From Streptomyces sp. NBC_01276 (GTDB taxonomy: Bacteria; Actinomycetota; Actinomycetes; Streptomycetales; Streptomycetaceae), in assembly GCF_041435355.1 (NCBI RefSeq), contig NZ_CP108442.1:5702501-5766500 (forward strand): DNA of 64,000 nucleotides, in the 5' to 3' direction. Positions 17,732-27,011 of this stretch are shown piece after piece. The first letter of the stretch is position 1, and the number at the start of each line of letters is the position of its first letter. Position numbers and translations under genes: made by a program. Below the pieces are notes generated by a model, which was not told the DNA's origin, did not search any database, and saw nothing but the letters and a program-made list of their open reading frames with translations.

Positions 17732-18886
17732 GTGAGCCCGCTCGCGGCATGGTCGCGGCGGCATCCCCGGGCCGCCGACCGGATCCGGATCCTGCTCCCC
17801 CTGCTCCTCCTCGGCCTCGTCACCTTCGAGGGCGTCGCCCTCGCCCGCCAGCCCAGCTTCCCGCACGCCGCCGTCTGGACCTCCGGCGTCCTCGTCTGCC
17901 TCAGCGCCGCCCCCTGGCCCGGCCTCCCCCTCCTCGCCCGCGCCTGGTTCGCCGCCGCCACCACCTGGACCGTCACCCTCCTCCTGATCTTCGGCACCCC
18001 GCCCGACGTGGTCTGGGGCGTCGGCGAGGCCATCGCCCTGCTCGTCCTCCTGTCCCAGGTCCTGCTCCGCGCCCCCGTCCGCACCGCCGCCGTCCTCGGC
18101 CCCCTCCTCGGCCTCGGCTGCATGGCCGTACCCGTCCGCGACACCGACCCCGGCCGCTTCACCCTGCTCTTCTCCGTCCTCGCCGTCGTCGTCGGCGCCT
18201 ACTCCCTCCTGCTGCGCTTCCAGGCCGTCCAGCGCGTGCGCGAGCTGCACGCCGTACGCACCGCCGAACGCCTGGAGCTCGCCCGAGAGCTCCACGACCT
18301 CGTCGCCCACCACGTCACCGGCATCGTCGTCGAGGCCCGCGCCGCCCGCTTCACCAAGGTCACCGCCGAACACGCCGCCGAGATCTTCGGCCGCATCGAA
18401 ACCGCCGGCGGCGAGGCACTCGGCTCCATGCGCCGCCTCGTCACGATCCTGCGCCAGGAAGACGCCGCCGCCGCCCCCGCCGGCACCACCCCCGTCGCCG
18501 GCCTCGCCGACCTGCGCCGGCTCGTCGAACGGTTCTCCGCCACCGGCCCGCCCGTCGTCCTGTCCATCGAGGAGGGCCTCGACGACCGCCTCCCCGACCT
18601 CGTGGCCGCCACCGCCCACCGCATCGTCCTCGAAGCCCTCACCAACGTCTCCAAGCACGCCGCCACCGCCACCGCCGTCCGCATCGGCCTGCGCACCGTG
18701 CCCAGCGGCCTCGAAGTGCGCGTCGCCGACGACGGCGGCCGCCCCGCCCGGCTCTCCGACAAGGCCCGCGGCGGCGGCTACGGCCTCGCCGGGATGGCCG
18801 AACGCGCCGAAGCCCTCGGCGGCTCCCTCACCGCCGGTCCCGCCCCCGAAGGCGGCTGGCTCGTCATCGCCGTCCTGCCCCTGTGA
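17732..18886 (+). CDS. Sensor histidine kinase (NarL-partner type)
   Basis: A 384-residue membrane kinase. The N-terminal 160 residues contain about five hydrophobic helices with no large extracellular domain, suggesting sensing within the membrane. The HisKA_3 dimerisation region holds the phosphorylated His (RELHDLVAHH, about residue 187). The HATPase domain follows with NVSKHAATATAV (N box), DDGG (G1) and GGGYGLAGMAERAEALGG (G2). GTG start, no strong ribosome site but likely coupled to the upstream response regulator gene. Third codon positions are strongly biased to C. Confidence 0.9.
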   Translation: MSPLAAWSRRHPRAADRIRILLPLLLLGLVTFEGVALARQPSFPHAAVWTSGVLVCLSAAPWPGLPLLARAWFAAATTWTVTLLLIFGTPPDVVWGVGEAIALLVLLSQVLLRAPVRTAAVLGPLLGLGCMAVPVRDTDPGRFTLLFSVLAVVVGAYSLLLRFQAVQRVRELHAVRTAERLELARELHDLVAHHVTGIVVEARAARFTKVTAEHAAEIFGRIETAGGEALGSMRRLVTILRQEDAAAAPAGTTPVAGLADLRRLVERFSATGPPVVLSIEEGLDDRLPDLVAATAHRIVLEALTNVSKHAATATAVRIGLRTVPSGLEVRVADDGGRPARLSDKARGGGYGLAGMAERAEALGGSLTAGPAPEGGWLVIAVLPL

Positions 18887-18937
18887 GGCCCCCGTCTCAC
18901 GGACCGACTGGACGCGGTACCGGCCGCCCCCGCCACG

Positions 18938-18943
18938 TATTCT
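18938..18943 (+). promoter_or_regulatory. Probable -10 box of a leaderless chorismate mutase transcript
   Basis: TATTCT ends 8 bases before the ATG at 18952 and no ribosome site intervenes. Confidence 0.45.
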
Positions 18944-18951
18944 CGGGAACC

Positions 18952-19275
18952 ATGAACAACAGCGACATCGACGAGGTCGACGAGAACGTCACCGCCGAAC
19001 TGTCCCGACTGCGCGACAGCATCGACAACATCGACGCGGCCGTGGTCCACATGCTCGCCGAGCGCTTCAAGTGCACCCAGCAGGTCGGCCACCTCAAGGC
19101 CAAGCACCAGCTGCCCCCGGCCGACCCGGGCCGTGAGGCCAGCCAGATCGCGCGCCTGCGCCAGCTGGCCGAGAACGCCAAGCTCGACCCGGCCTTCGCC
19201 GAGAAGCTCCTCAACTTCATCATCGCCGAGGTCATCCGCCACCACGAGACGATCGCCGCCGGCGAGGACCAGTAA
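18952..19275 (+). CDS. Chorismate mutase, AroQ class
   Basis: A 107-residue all-helical AroQ-type mutase that converts chorismate to prephenate for Phe and Tyr synthesis. The active-site arginine and lysine pattern is visible: LRDSIDNIDAAVVHMLAERF (helix 1), then VGHLKAKHQLPPADPGREASQIARL (Lys, Asp, Arg), and a C-terminal helix FAEKLLNFIIAEVIRHHE. The short, fused-free form and the AER-K-D-RE pattern match actinobacterial stand-alone AroQ proteins. Probably transcribed from its own leaderless promoter. Confidence 0.9.
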   Translation: MNNSDIDEVDENVTAELSRLRDSIDNIDAAVVHMLAERFKCTQQVGHLKAKHQLPPADPGREASQIARLRQLAENAKLDPAFAEKLLNFIIAEVIRHHETIAAGEDQ

Positions 19276-19352
19276 CCGCGACCCCCGCCCCCGGACGCCC
19301 GGCGGCGGGGGCACCGCCCGCCCCCTGGGCCGCGCCACGACCGTCAGGCAGC

Positions 19353-21878
19353 ATGGGCCCCATGTCCGCACTGACGCGCAACGAAGCGCAGCTCCGAGCC
19401 CAGCTCCTCGACGTCCACCACTACGCCGTCACCCTCGACCTCACCACCGGCGACGAGAACTTCGACTCCACCACCCTCATCAGGTTCACCGCCCGCACCA
19501 GTGGTGACACCTTCGTGGAACTGAAGCCCGACGAACTGCGCTCCGCCACGCTCGACGGCCACCCCCTCGACCCGGCCACGCTCGACGACGGCCGCCTCCC
19601 GCTCACCGGCCTCACCGAAGGCCCCCACGAGCTGCGCGTCGACGCCCGCATGCGCTACTCCCGCACCGGCGAGGGCCTGCACCGCTTCACCGACCCCGCG
19701 GACGGGGAGGCGTACGTCTACTCCCAGATGTTCATGGACGACGTCCAGCGCGTCTTCGCCGCCTTCGACCAGCCCGACCTCAAGGCCGTCTTCGAGTTCA
19801 CCGTCACCGCCCCCGCCCACTGGAGCGTCCTCGCCAACGGCATCACCACCCGCACCGGCGACCGCGACACTGACGGCGCGGGCATCTGGACCTCCGCCCC
19901 CACCCCCGTCATCTCCACCTACCTCGCCGCCGTCGCCGGCGGCCCCTGGCACAGCATCACCACCGAACACGCCGGCCTCCCCTTCGGCCTCCACTGCCGA
20001 CGCTCCCTCGCGCCCTTCCTCGACGCCGACGCCGACGAGATCCTCTCCGTCACCACCGCCTGCTTCGACCGCTACCACGAGAAGTTCACCGAGCCCTACC
20101 CCTTCGACTCCTACGACCAGGCCTTCGTCCCCGAGTTCAACGCGGGCGCCATGGAGAACCCCGGCCTCGTCACCTTCCGCGACGAATTCGTCTTCCGCTC
20201 CGCCGTCACCGACACCGAGCGCCAGACCCGCGCCATGGTCGTCGCCCACGAGATGGCCCACATGTGGTTCGGCGACCTCGTCACCCTCGCCTGGTTCGAC
20301 GACATCTGGCTCAACGAGTCCTTCGCCGAATACATGGGCTACCAGACCCTCACCGAAGCCACCCGCTTCACCCACACCTGGACCGAGTTCGGCGTCACCC
20401 GCAAGGCCTGGGGCTACGACGCCGACCAGCGCCCCTCCACCCACCCCGTCGCCCCCGGCCCCGACGACGTCCCCGACACCGCCTCCGCCCTCCTCAACTT
20501 CGACGGCATCTCGTACGCCAAGGGCGCCTCCGCCCTGCGCCAGCTCGTCGCCTGGCTCGGCGAGAAGGACTTCCTCGCCGGCATCAACACCCACTTCGCC
20601 CGCCACAGGTTCGCCAACGCCTCCCTCGCCGACTTCGTGGACTCCCTCGCCGCCCACACCGACCGCGACGTCCACGCCTGGGCCGAGATCTGGCTGCGCA
20701 CCACCGGCGTCGACACCCTCACCCCCCACATCGAGGACGTCGCCACCGGCGACGGCCCCGGCGGCTGGACCCTCACCGTCGACCGCGACGGCAGCCGCCC
20801 CCACCGCATCACCGCCGGCACCTACACCCTCGCCCCCGACGGCCTCCTGGAACGCGCCGAACTCCTCGACCTCGACGTCCCCTCCGACGAGGTCCTCTCC
20901 GTCAGCGGCCCCCGCCCCGCCCTGCTCGTCCTCAACGACGGCGACCTCACCTTCGCCAAGGTCCGCCTCGACGACACCTCCCTCGAAACCGCCCTGCGCG
21001 GCCTCTCCCGCATCCCCGACCCCCTCACCCGCGCCGTCGTCTGGGGCGCCCTGCGCGATATGGTCCGCGACGGCGAACTCGAACCCGAGGCCTACCTCGC
21101 CACCGCCGAGGCCCACCTCCCCGGGGAAACCGACCTCGCCGTCGTCCAGGGCGTCCTCACCTTCGCCCGCACCCACGTCGCCGACCAGTACACCGACCCC
21201 GACGGGCGCGCCGCCGCCCTCGCCACCCTCGGCTCCATCGCCCGCGACCTCCTGCGCCGCACCGAGGACGGCAGCGACCCCGGCCTGCGCCTCGCCGCCG
21301 TACGCGCCCTCATCTCCTGCGCCACCCAGCCCGACACCATCGCCGCCTGGCTCGCCGACGGCTCCATCGCCGGCGGCCCCGCCCTCGACCCCGAACTGCG
21401 CTGGAGCATCCTCGCCCGCCTCGCCGTCCTCGGAGCCGTCGACGAAGCCGCCGTCGACGCCGCCCTCGCCGCCGACCCCAGCGCCACCGGCCAGGAGGGC
21501 GCCGCCCGCTGCCGCGCCGCCCTGCCCACCCCCGAGGCCAAGGCCGCCGCCTGGCAGCGCCTCTTCCACGACGACACCCTGTCCAACTACCTCTTCACCG
21601 CCACCGCCCAGGGGTTCTGGCAGCCCGAACAGGCCGACCTCGTACGCGAGTACGTCCCCCGCTTCTACCCCGACGCCGTCGCCCTCGCCGCCCGCCGCGG
21701 ACCCGCCATCGGCCAGGCCGCCGGCCGCTGGGCCTTCCCCGCCCACGCCGTCGACCAGGCCAACCTCCAGGCCGGCCGCACCTGCCTGGAAGACCCCGCC
21801 ATCCTGCCCCTGCTGCGCCGCCAGCTCGTCGACCGGCTCGACGACCTCGCCCGCGCCCTGCGCGTGCGCGGAGCCTGA
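19353..21878 (+). CDS. pepN: M1 family aminopeptidase (PepN-like)
   Basis: An 841-residue zinc aminopeptidase. Exopeptidase motif GAMEN lies at about residue 265, zinc motif HEMAHMWF at about 299 with the third ligand Glu in NESFAEY about 20 residues on, followed by an ERAP1-like helical C-terminal domain. It removes N-terminal residues from peptides in the cytoplasm; no signal peptide is present. The start is uncertain between ATG 19353 and ATG 19362; neither has a strong ribosome site. Codons end overwhelmingly in C, as in neighbouring plus-strand genes. Streptomyces often has more than one M1 enzyme, so this may be a paralogue of the main PepN. Confidence 0.92.
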   Translation: MGPMSALTRNEAQLRAQLLDVHHYAVTLDLTTGDENFDSTTLIRFTARTSGDTFVELKPDELRSATLDGHPLDPATLDDGRLPLTGLTEGPHELRVDARMRYSRTGEGLHRFTDPADGEAYVYSQMFMDDVQRVFAAFDQPDLKAVFEFTVTAPAHWSVLANGITTRTGDRDTDGAGIWTSAPTPVISTYLAAVAGGPWHSITTEHAGLPFGLHCRRSLAPFLDADADEILSVTTACFDRYHEKFTEPYPFDSYDQAFVPEFNAGAMENPGLVTFRDEFVFRSAVTDTERQTRAMVVAHEMAHMWFGDLVTLAWFDDIWLNESFAEYMGYQTLTEATRFTHTWTEFGVTRKAWGYDADQRPSTHPVAPGPDDVPDTASALLNFDGISYAKGASALRQLVAWLGEKDFLAGINTHFARHRFANASLADFVDSLAAHTDRDVHAWAEIWLRTTGVDTLTPHIEDVATGDGPGGWTLTVDRDGSRPHRITAGTYTLAPDGLLERAELLDLDVPSDEVLSVSGPRPALLVLNDGDLTFAKVRLDDTSLETALRGLSRIPDPLTRAVVWGALRDMVRDGELEPEAYLATAEAHLPGETDLAVVQGVLTFARTHVADQYTDPDGRAAALATLGSIARDLLRRTEDGSDPGLRLAAVRALISCATQPDTIAAWLADGSIAGGPALDPELRWSILARLAVLGAVDEAAVDAALAADPSATGQEGAARCRAALPTPEAKAAAWQRLFHDDTLSNYLFTATAQGFWQPEQADLVREYVPRFYPDAVALAARRGPAIGQAAGRWAFPAHAVDQANLQAGRTCLEDPAILPLLRRQLVDRLDDLARALRVRGA

Positions 21879-23723
21879 TCAGCGCAGACAGCCCACCACC
21901 CGCACCGACACCCGGGCCGTGGCCGTCAGGCCACTGTCCGGGTCGGTGGCGGTGAACGTCAGCGGATACGTCCCGTCGGGCAGCAACGGCACCAGGAACG
22001 TGCCCGACGGGCCCGCCCCCAGCGCCACCGGCCCGTCCGGCCCCGTCAGCCGCCAGGCCGTGTACTGCGGATCGCTCAGCGGCCGGTCACCCGGCCGCGT
22101 CCGCGCCGTCCCCGCGAACACCTCCTCGCAGCCCCGCCGCAACTGCCCGCCCGCGCCCGGCCGCTGGACCGACACCACCGGCGGCTGCGGCTGCGCCGGG
22201 GGACCGGAGGACGTACCGCCCGGCGTGCCGGGGACACCCGTGCCGGGAGAACCGCTCGCGCCGTTCGGGGCACCCGACGTACGGGAGGACGGCGCGGGGG
22301 AGCGGCCCGGGGCCGACGGGGTGCCCGCACTCGCGGACACCCCGGGCGACGTCCCAGGGGACACCCCCGGCGAGACCGTGACCGCCGTCGGCCCGGGCGG
22401 CACCACCGCCACCGACGGCAGGTCCGGCCGTACGGGGACCGGCGCCGACGCCCCCTTCGACGGCGAGGTCGGCACACCCGGGACCGACCCGCACACCACG
22501 GCCGCCACCAGCGGCTGCCCGGCCGGCATCGCCGACGTCCGCAGCTCCTGGTCGTCCGCGCCGTGCGCCAGCTCGTCGAAGTACCCGTTGCCCGTCGACG
22601 TCTCCCGGTCACTGTGCTCGATCCACACCGAATCCCGGTACAGGGCCCCCGCCCGCTGCTGGTTGACCCCCGTGACACGCCAGTCCTTCACCGTCCGGCC
22701 CGACGGCACGCCCGCCGCCACCGGAGCGTCCGCCGACGCGTACAGCCAGCCGTCCCCGAAGAACCGCTGCGGGGCCTCCAACGCCCCCGACTCGTTGCGC
22801 GCCGGGAACCGGAACCCCCCGCCCACCACCAGGCGCCCCTTCGGACAGCGCACCACCGCCTCCGCGGCGCCACCCGCCGGGACCGGCACCTCCACGCTCG
22901 CCACCGACCAGTCGTTCACCTTCACGCACACCGGCCGCACCCCGACCGCGAAATTGGCCTGCGGCGGCTGCGGATCCACGATCCGCGTCCTGCGCACCAC
23001 GTCCGAGGAATCCGACATCGGGAAGGAACGACTGCTCAACTCCGTCCCCGGATTCACCGACACCTCCCAGAACGCGGCGGTACCCGTACCCGCTCCCGGC
23101 ATCAACCGGTCCAACGGCACCGGCGCCACCGCACGGTTCCCCAGGATCCGCCCCGCCCGGAACTCCGCCCCCACCATCGTGTAGCCGCCGCCGCAGGACG
23201 GCGTCGCCACCGCGTTCCCCGGCACGCCCGCCAACGGCCCGTCCGTCGTCAGATCGTGGATGCTCCCGTCGAACCGGGAGTTCGGCAACTTGTTCGGGCG
23301 GTCCCGGAACGCGTGCGCCCGCCACGTGAAGTCCAGCCCCGGCTCGATCTCCGCCTTCACGTTCACGCACAACGCGTACGAGGTCAACGTCGCCCCGTCC
23401 GACCCCGGATTGAACGCCGACGCCAGCCACGCCCCGCCGATGAAATGACTGTTCGTCGCGAAGCCCGACCCGGCGATCCGGTAACCCCCGCCGATCGCCG
23501 TCTCGTGCGCCAGACACCCCGCGACCGTCAACCGCTCCCCGCCCGCCGGAACCGCCACGGACGTGCTCCGCTCGACCACCGCCACCGCGTCCGGCCCCCG
23601 CGACACCCACCACACCCCCGCCCCGGCCCCCGCCGACACGACCAGCACCCCCGCGGCCACCACCCCGACCGTCTTGGCGCCCACCGCGCCGCCCACCCTC
23701 GCGAACACCCCGGAACCCGCCAT
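21879..23723 (-). CDS. Membrane-anchored secreted protein, Pro/Ser/Thr-rich linker
   Basis: A 614-residue protein. A single N-terminal hydrophobic helix (TVGVVAAGVLVVSAGAGAGVWW, about 16-37) acts as anchor or signal. Residues about 50-400 are an unrecognised extracellular domain with repeated GGGYxxxGxxF segments (GGGYRIAGSGF, GGGYTMVGAEF, VVGGGFRF) that look like a threefold beta repeat. A linker of about 100 residues follows, rich in Pro, Ser, Thr and Gly (VSPGVSPGTSPGVSASAGT). The last 70 residues resemble an Ig/PKD-like domain (GTYPLTFTATDPDSGLTATA). The ATG has GGAGG upstream. It converges with pepN, whose stop abuts this stop. Role unknown. Confidence 0.7.
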   Translation of the reverse strand: MAGSGVFARVGGAVGAKTVGVVAAGVLVVSAGAGAGVWWVSRGPDAVAVVERSTSVAVPAGGERLTVAGCLAHETAIGGGYRIAGSGFATNSHFIGGAWLASAFNPGSDGATLTSYALCVNVKAEIEPGLDFTWRAHAFRDRPNKLPNSRFDGSIHDLTTDGPLAGVPGNAVATPSCGGGYTMVGAEFRAGRILGNRAVAPVPLDRLMPGAGTGTAAFWEVSVNPGTELSSRSFPMSDSSDVVRRTRIVDPQPPQANFAVGVRPVCVKVNDWSVASVEVPVPAGGAAEAVVRCPKGRLVVGGGFRFPARNESGALEAPQRFFGDGWLYASADAPVAAGVPSGRTVKDWRVTGVNQQRAGALYRDSVWIEHSDRETSTGNGYFDELAHGADDQELRTSAMPAGQPLVAAVVCGSVPGVPTSPSKGASAPVPVRPDLPSVAVVPPGPTAVTVSPGVSPGTSPGVSASAGTPSAPGRSPAPSSRTSGAPNGASGSPGTGVPGTPGGTSSGPPAQPQPPVVSVQRPGAGGQLRRGCEEVFAGTARTRPGDRPLSDPQYTAWRLTGPDGPVALGAGPSGTFLVPLLPDGTYPLTFTATDPDSGLTATARVSVRVVGCLR

Positions 23724-24076
23724 CGACCGCCTCCAGCCGCGCACTTGTGGGCCGTGGGCAATGTAATCCCGCCACGCCCCGCATCCCAGAGCCGTGCGAC
23801 CCAAGACTTCCCCACACCCGCCCGCCACCCCACCGGACCCCACCGCCCACCTGCCCGCACCCACGTCCCACGGCCACCCGGCCACCCCCGCGCCCCGCGG
23901 CCACCCGACCCGGAGCCGAAGCCGACGCCTCCCGCAAAAGAAAGGGCGGCGGCCGGAAATCGACCCCGGACACACCCCGGCGGTTACCCCATTCGGGGCT
24001 GATCGTTGTACCGGCCGGGTGTCCCGCCCAGCCTCGGCCACGCAGCGCCACGCCCAGCCCAGCCCCCGGAGGCCCC
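23724..24076. other. 353-base divergent intergenic region before the desA-like gene
   Basis: C-rich on the plus strand, with no coding signal of its own. It carries the ribosome site GGCTGGAGGCG for the minus-strand gene and GGAGG for the desA-like gene. I looked for the iron box of DmdR1-type repressors (TTAGGTTAGGCT-like palindrome) and found none. Imperfect inverted repeats occur near 23980-24030. Confidence 0.5.
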
Positions 24077-25468
24077 ATGACCGTGCCCACGCCCGCGCCG
24101 ACGCCTCCACTCGCGGGCGGCCGCCACGGCGCCGACGCGCTGCGCCCCCTCCTCGACACCGCCCTCACCGCCCTCACCACCGGCGCCCGGGAACGCGGCG
24201 GACCCCTCCCCGCCGGCGGCCCCGACACCGTCGCCGCCCGCGTCGCCGCCGCGCTGGGCGACGTACTCCCCGCCCACGGCACCGGCGACCACGAAGCACT
24301 CCGCACCCTCGTGCACACCCTCACCGCCGGCGCCGCCGACCCCGCCGACCCCCTGTGCGCCGCCCACCTGCACTGCCCCCCGCTCGCCGTGGCCGCCGTC
24401 GCCGACCTCGCCGCGAGCGTCCTCAACCCCTCCCTCGACTCCTGGGACCAGGCCCCCGCCGCCTCCGCCATCGAAGCCCACCTCACCCGCACCCTCGCCG
24501 CCGAGCTCTACGGCACCCCCCGCGCCGACGCCCTCCTCACCACCGGCGGCACCGAAGCCAACCAACTCGCCCTCCTCCTCGCCCGCGAACGCCACGGCCC
24601 CCACCTGACCGTCCTGCACGGCGCCAACGCCCACCACTCCATCCCCCGCGCCGCCTGGCTCCTCGGACTGCCCCCCGCCCGCGCCCTCCCCACCCCCAAC
24701 GGCACCCTCGACCCCGCCACCCTCGCCGAAGCCCTCACCCACACCCCCGGCCCCGTCCTCGTCACCGCCACCGCCGGCACCACCGACGCCGGACTCATCG
24801 ACCCCCTCACCCCCCTCGCCGACCTCTGCGACCGACACGGCGCCGACCTCCACATCGACGCCGCCTACGGCGGCACCCTCGCCCTCAGCCCCCGCCACCG
24901 CCACCGGCTCGACGGACTCACCCGCGCCCGCTCCCTCACCCTCGACCTGCACAAACTCGGCTGGCAACCCGTCGCCGCCGGCCTCCTCGCCGTCCGCGAC
25001 ACCACCGACCTGACCCCCCTCGCCCACCAGGCCGACTACCTCAACGCCACCGACGACACCGACGCCGGCCTCCCCGACCTCCTCGGCCGCTCCCTGCGCA
25101 CCACCCGCCGCCCCGACGCCTTCAAAATCGCCGTCACCCTGCGCTCACTCGGCCGCGACGGCCTCGCCCACCTCATCGACCTCACCTGCGCAGCAGCCCA
25201 CCGGCTCGCCGACCTCCTCGACGCCCACCCCGGCTTCGAACTCCACGCACACCCCACCCTCACCACGGTCCTCTTCCGACCCACCCCCACGGACGACGAC
25301 CAGCTCGCCACCCTGCGCCGCACCCTCCTCCAGGACGGCACCGCCGTCCTCGGCCGCGCCACCGCCGACGGCCGCCTCTGGCTCAAGGCCACCCTCCTCA
25401 ACCCCCACACCACGGCCAGGGACCTGGACACCCTCGTCGCCCTCCTGGAAGGCAGAACCCACCGATGA
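24077..25468 (+). CDS. DesA-like PLP-dependent amino-acid decarboxylase
   Basis: A 463-residue group II decarboxylase. PLP-binding features are LLTTGGTEANQLAL (phosphate loop, about 155), HIDAAYGG (Asp that contacts the pyridine N, about 260) and SLTLDLHKLGWQP, where the Lys near residue 290 forms the Schiff base. The closest functional match is the lysine decarboxylase DesA of desferrioxamine synthesis, or a 2,4-diaminobutyrate decarboxylase. The next gene, an N-hydroxylase whose ATG overlaps this stop by 4 bases, favours DesA, which makes cadaverine. ATG follows GGAGG. Substrate inferred, not shown. Confidence 0.82.
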   Translation: MTVPTPAPTPPLAGGRHGADALRPLLDTALTALTTGARERGGPLPAGGPDTVAARVAAALGDVLPAHGTGDHEALRTLVHTLTAGAADPADPLCAAHLHCPPLAVAAVADLAASVLNPSLDSWDQAPAASAIEAHLTRTLAAELYGTPRADALLTTGGTEANQLALLLARERHGPHLTVLHGANAHHSIPRAAWLLGLPPARALPTPNGTLDPATLAEALTHTPGPVLVTATAGTTDAGLIDPLTPLADLCDRHGADLHIDAAYGGTLALSPRHRHRLDGLTRARSLTLDLHKLGWQPVAAGLLAVRDTTDLTPLAHQADYLNATDDTDAGLPDLLGRSLRTTRRPDAFKIAVTLRSLGRDGLAHLIDLTCAAAHRLADLLDAHPGFELHAHPTLTTVLFRPTPTDDDQLATLRRTLLQDGTAVLGRATADGRLWLKATLLNPHTTARDLDTLVALLEGRTHR

Positions 25469-26874
25469 CCGCCCAGCTCGATGCACCCCACGACCTCGTC
25501 GGAATCGGCATCGGCCCCTTCAACCTCTCCCTCGCCGCCCTCGCCCACGGCCTCCCGCAACAAGGCATCGGCACCCTCGCCACCGCCTTCTACGACCAGC
25601 GCCGCGACTTCCGCTGGCACCCCGGCCTCCTCATCGACGGCGCCACCCTCCAAGTCCCCTTCCTCGCCGACCTCGTCACCCTCGCCGACCCCACCAGCCC
25701 CTGGACCTTCCTCAACTACCTCAAGCACAAGGAACGGCTCTTCCCCTTCTACTTCGCCGAGCAGTTCCACATCCAACGCGCCGAATACGACGCCTACTGC
25801 CGCTGGGTCGCCGGCCGCCTCCCCGGACTCCACTTCGGCCACCAGGTCGACGCCGTCCGCTGGAACCCCGAACGCGACCTCTTCGAAGTCGACTACACCC
25901 AGATCGACACCGACGGAGAAGCCGAAGCCCTCGGCCGCACCTACACCCGCAACCTCGCCCTCGGCATCGGCACCGCCCCCTACGTCCCCGAACCCCTGCG
26001 CCCCCTCGCCGACGCCCCCACCGTCCCCGTCATCCACTCCGCCGACTACCTCGACAACCGGCAGCGCATCCTCGCCGCCGACCACGTCACCGTCATCGGC
26101 TCCGGCCAGTCAGGCGCCGAAGTCTTCCTCGACCTCCTCCGCGCCCGCCCCCACGGCCGCGAACGCCTCACCTGGCTCGCCCGCACACCCTCCTTCGCCC
26201 CCATGGAGTACTCCAAACTCGGCCTCGAACACTTCACCCCCGACTACACCCGCTACTTCCACGCCCTCCCCGAACCCGTCCGCGACCGGCTCGTCCCCGC
26301 CCAATGGCAACTCCACAAGGGCATCGACGCCGCCACCATCGCCGCCATCCACGAAGAGCTCTACCGCCGCACCCTCCACGGCGGCTGGCCCGACACCGTC
26401 CTCACCCCCGGAGTCAGCGTCCGCACCGCAGGCCGCGTCGCCACCACCAAAGTCGAACTCCACATCGAGCACACCCAGCAGGGCACCCGCTCCCGCCTCA
26501 CCACCGACGCCGTCGTCCTCGCCACCGGCTACCGCGAACGCCCCCTCACCAGCCTCCTCGCCGGCCTCGACCCCTACCTCCGCAAGGACTCCTCCGGCCG
26601 CCCCCGCATCGACGACCGCTACCGGATGATCCTCGACCCGTCCGTCACCGGCAGCGTCTTCGTCCAGAACGGCGAACGCCACACCCACGGCGTCGGCGCC
26701 CCCGACCTCGGCCTCGCCGCCTGGCGCAGCGCCGCCATCCTCAACACCCTCACCGACAAAGAGGCCTACCCCCAGCCCCACCGCACCGCCTTCACCACCT
26801 TCGGCCTCGAACAGCGCGAACACACCCGCCCCCACCCCGCCGGCGAACTGCTCCCGCTCGTCGAACACCCCTGA
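25465..26874 (+). CDS. DesB-like lysine/cadaverine N6-hydroxylase
   Basis: A 469-residue flavin monooxygenase of the SidA/IucD/PvdA family. FAD-binding GIGIGPFNLSLAAL is near residues 13-26, NADPH-binding VIGSGQSGAEVF near 209-220, and the C-terminal ATGY motif (VLATGYRERP) near 350. It N-hydroxylates a terminal amine, the first committed step to hydroxamate siderophores. ATGA overlap with the decarboxylase gene makes a coupled pair as in desAB. Unlike the standard desABCD cluster, no acyltransferase (DesC) or NIS synthetase (DesD) follows; the next gene is a convergent 5'-nucleotidase. Confidence 0.87.
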   Translation: MTAQLDAPHDLVGIGIGPFNLSLAALAHGLPQQGIGTLATAFYDQRRDFRWHPGLLIDGATLQVPFLADLVTLADPTSPWTFLNYLKHKERLFPFYFAEQFHIQRAEYDAYCRWVAGRLPGLHFGHQVDAVRWNPERDLFEVDYTQIDTDGEAEALGRTYTRNLALGIGTAPYVPEPLRPLADAPTVPVIHSADYLDNRQRILAADHVTVIGSGQSGAEVFLDLLRARPHGRERLTWLARTPSFAPMEYSKLGLEHFTPDYTRYFHALPEPVRDRLVPAQWQLHKGIDAATIAAIHEELYRRTLHGGWPDTVLTPGVSVRTAGRVATTKVELHIEHTQQGTRSRLTTDAVVLATGYRERPLTSLLAGLDPYLRKDSSGRPRIDDRYRMILDPSVTGSVFVQNGERHTHGVGAPDLGLAAWRSAAILNTLTDKEAYPQPHRTAFTTFGLEQREHTRPHPAGELLPLVEHP

Positions 26875-27011
26875 AACCCGGGCCAGGACACCGACCGGCC
26901 CACCCCACCCCCGGCACCGGCGTCACCCGCACCCCGTTCGCACGCCCCCCGAACGCACCGGGGGCCGGAGTCCGCCACCGCGAACCCCGACCCCCACCGG
27001 AACACCAGGCC

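Noticed and set aside
19344..21746. Very long open frame antisense to pepN (about 800 codons)
   Set aside because: It arises from the C-biased codons of pepN read in reverse; the translation is Gly/Val/Glu low complexity with no ribosome site or family.
23724..24076. Iron box (DmdR1-type) upstream of the desA-like gene
   Set aside because: No sequence close to the TTAGGTTAGGCTCACCTAA palindrome was found on either strand.
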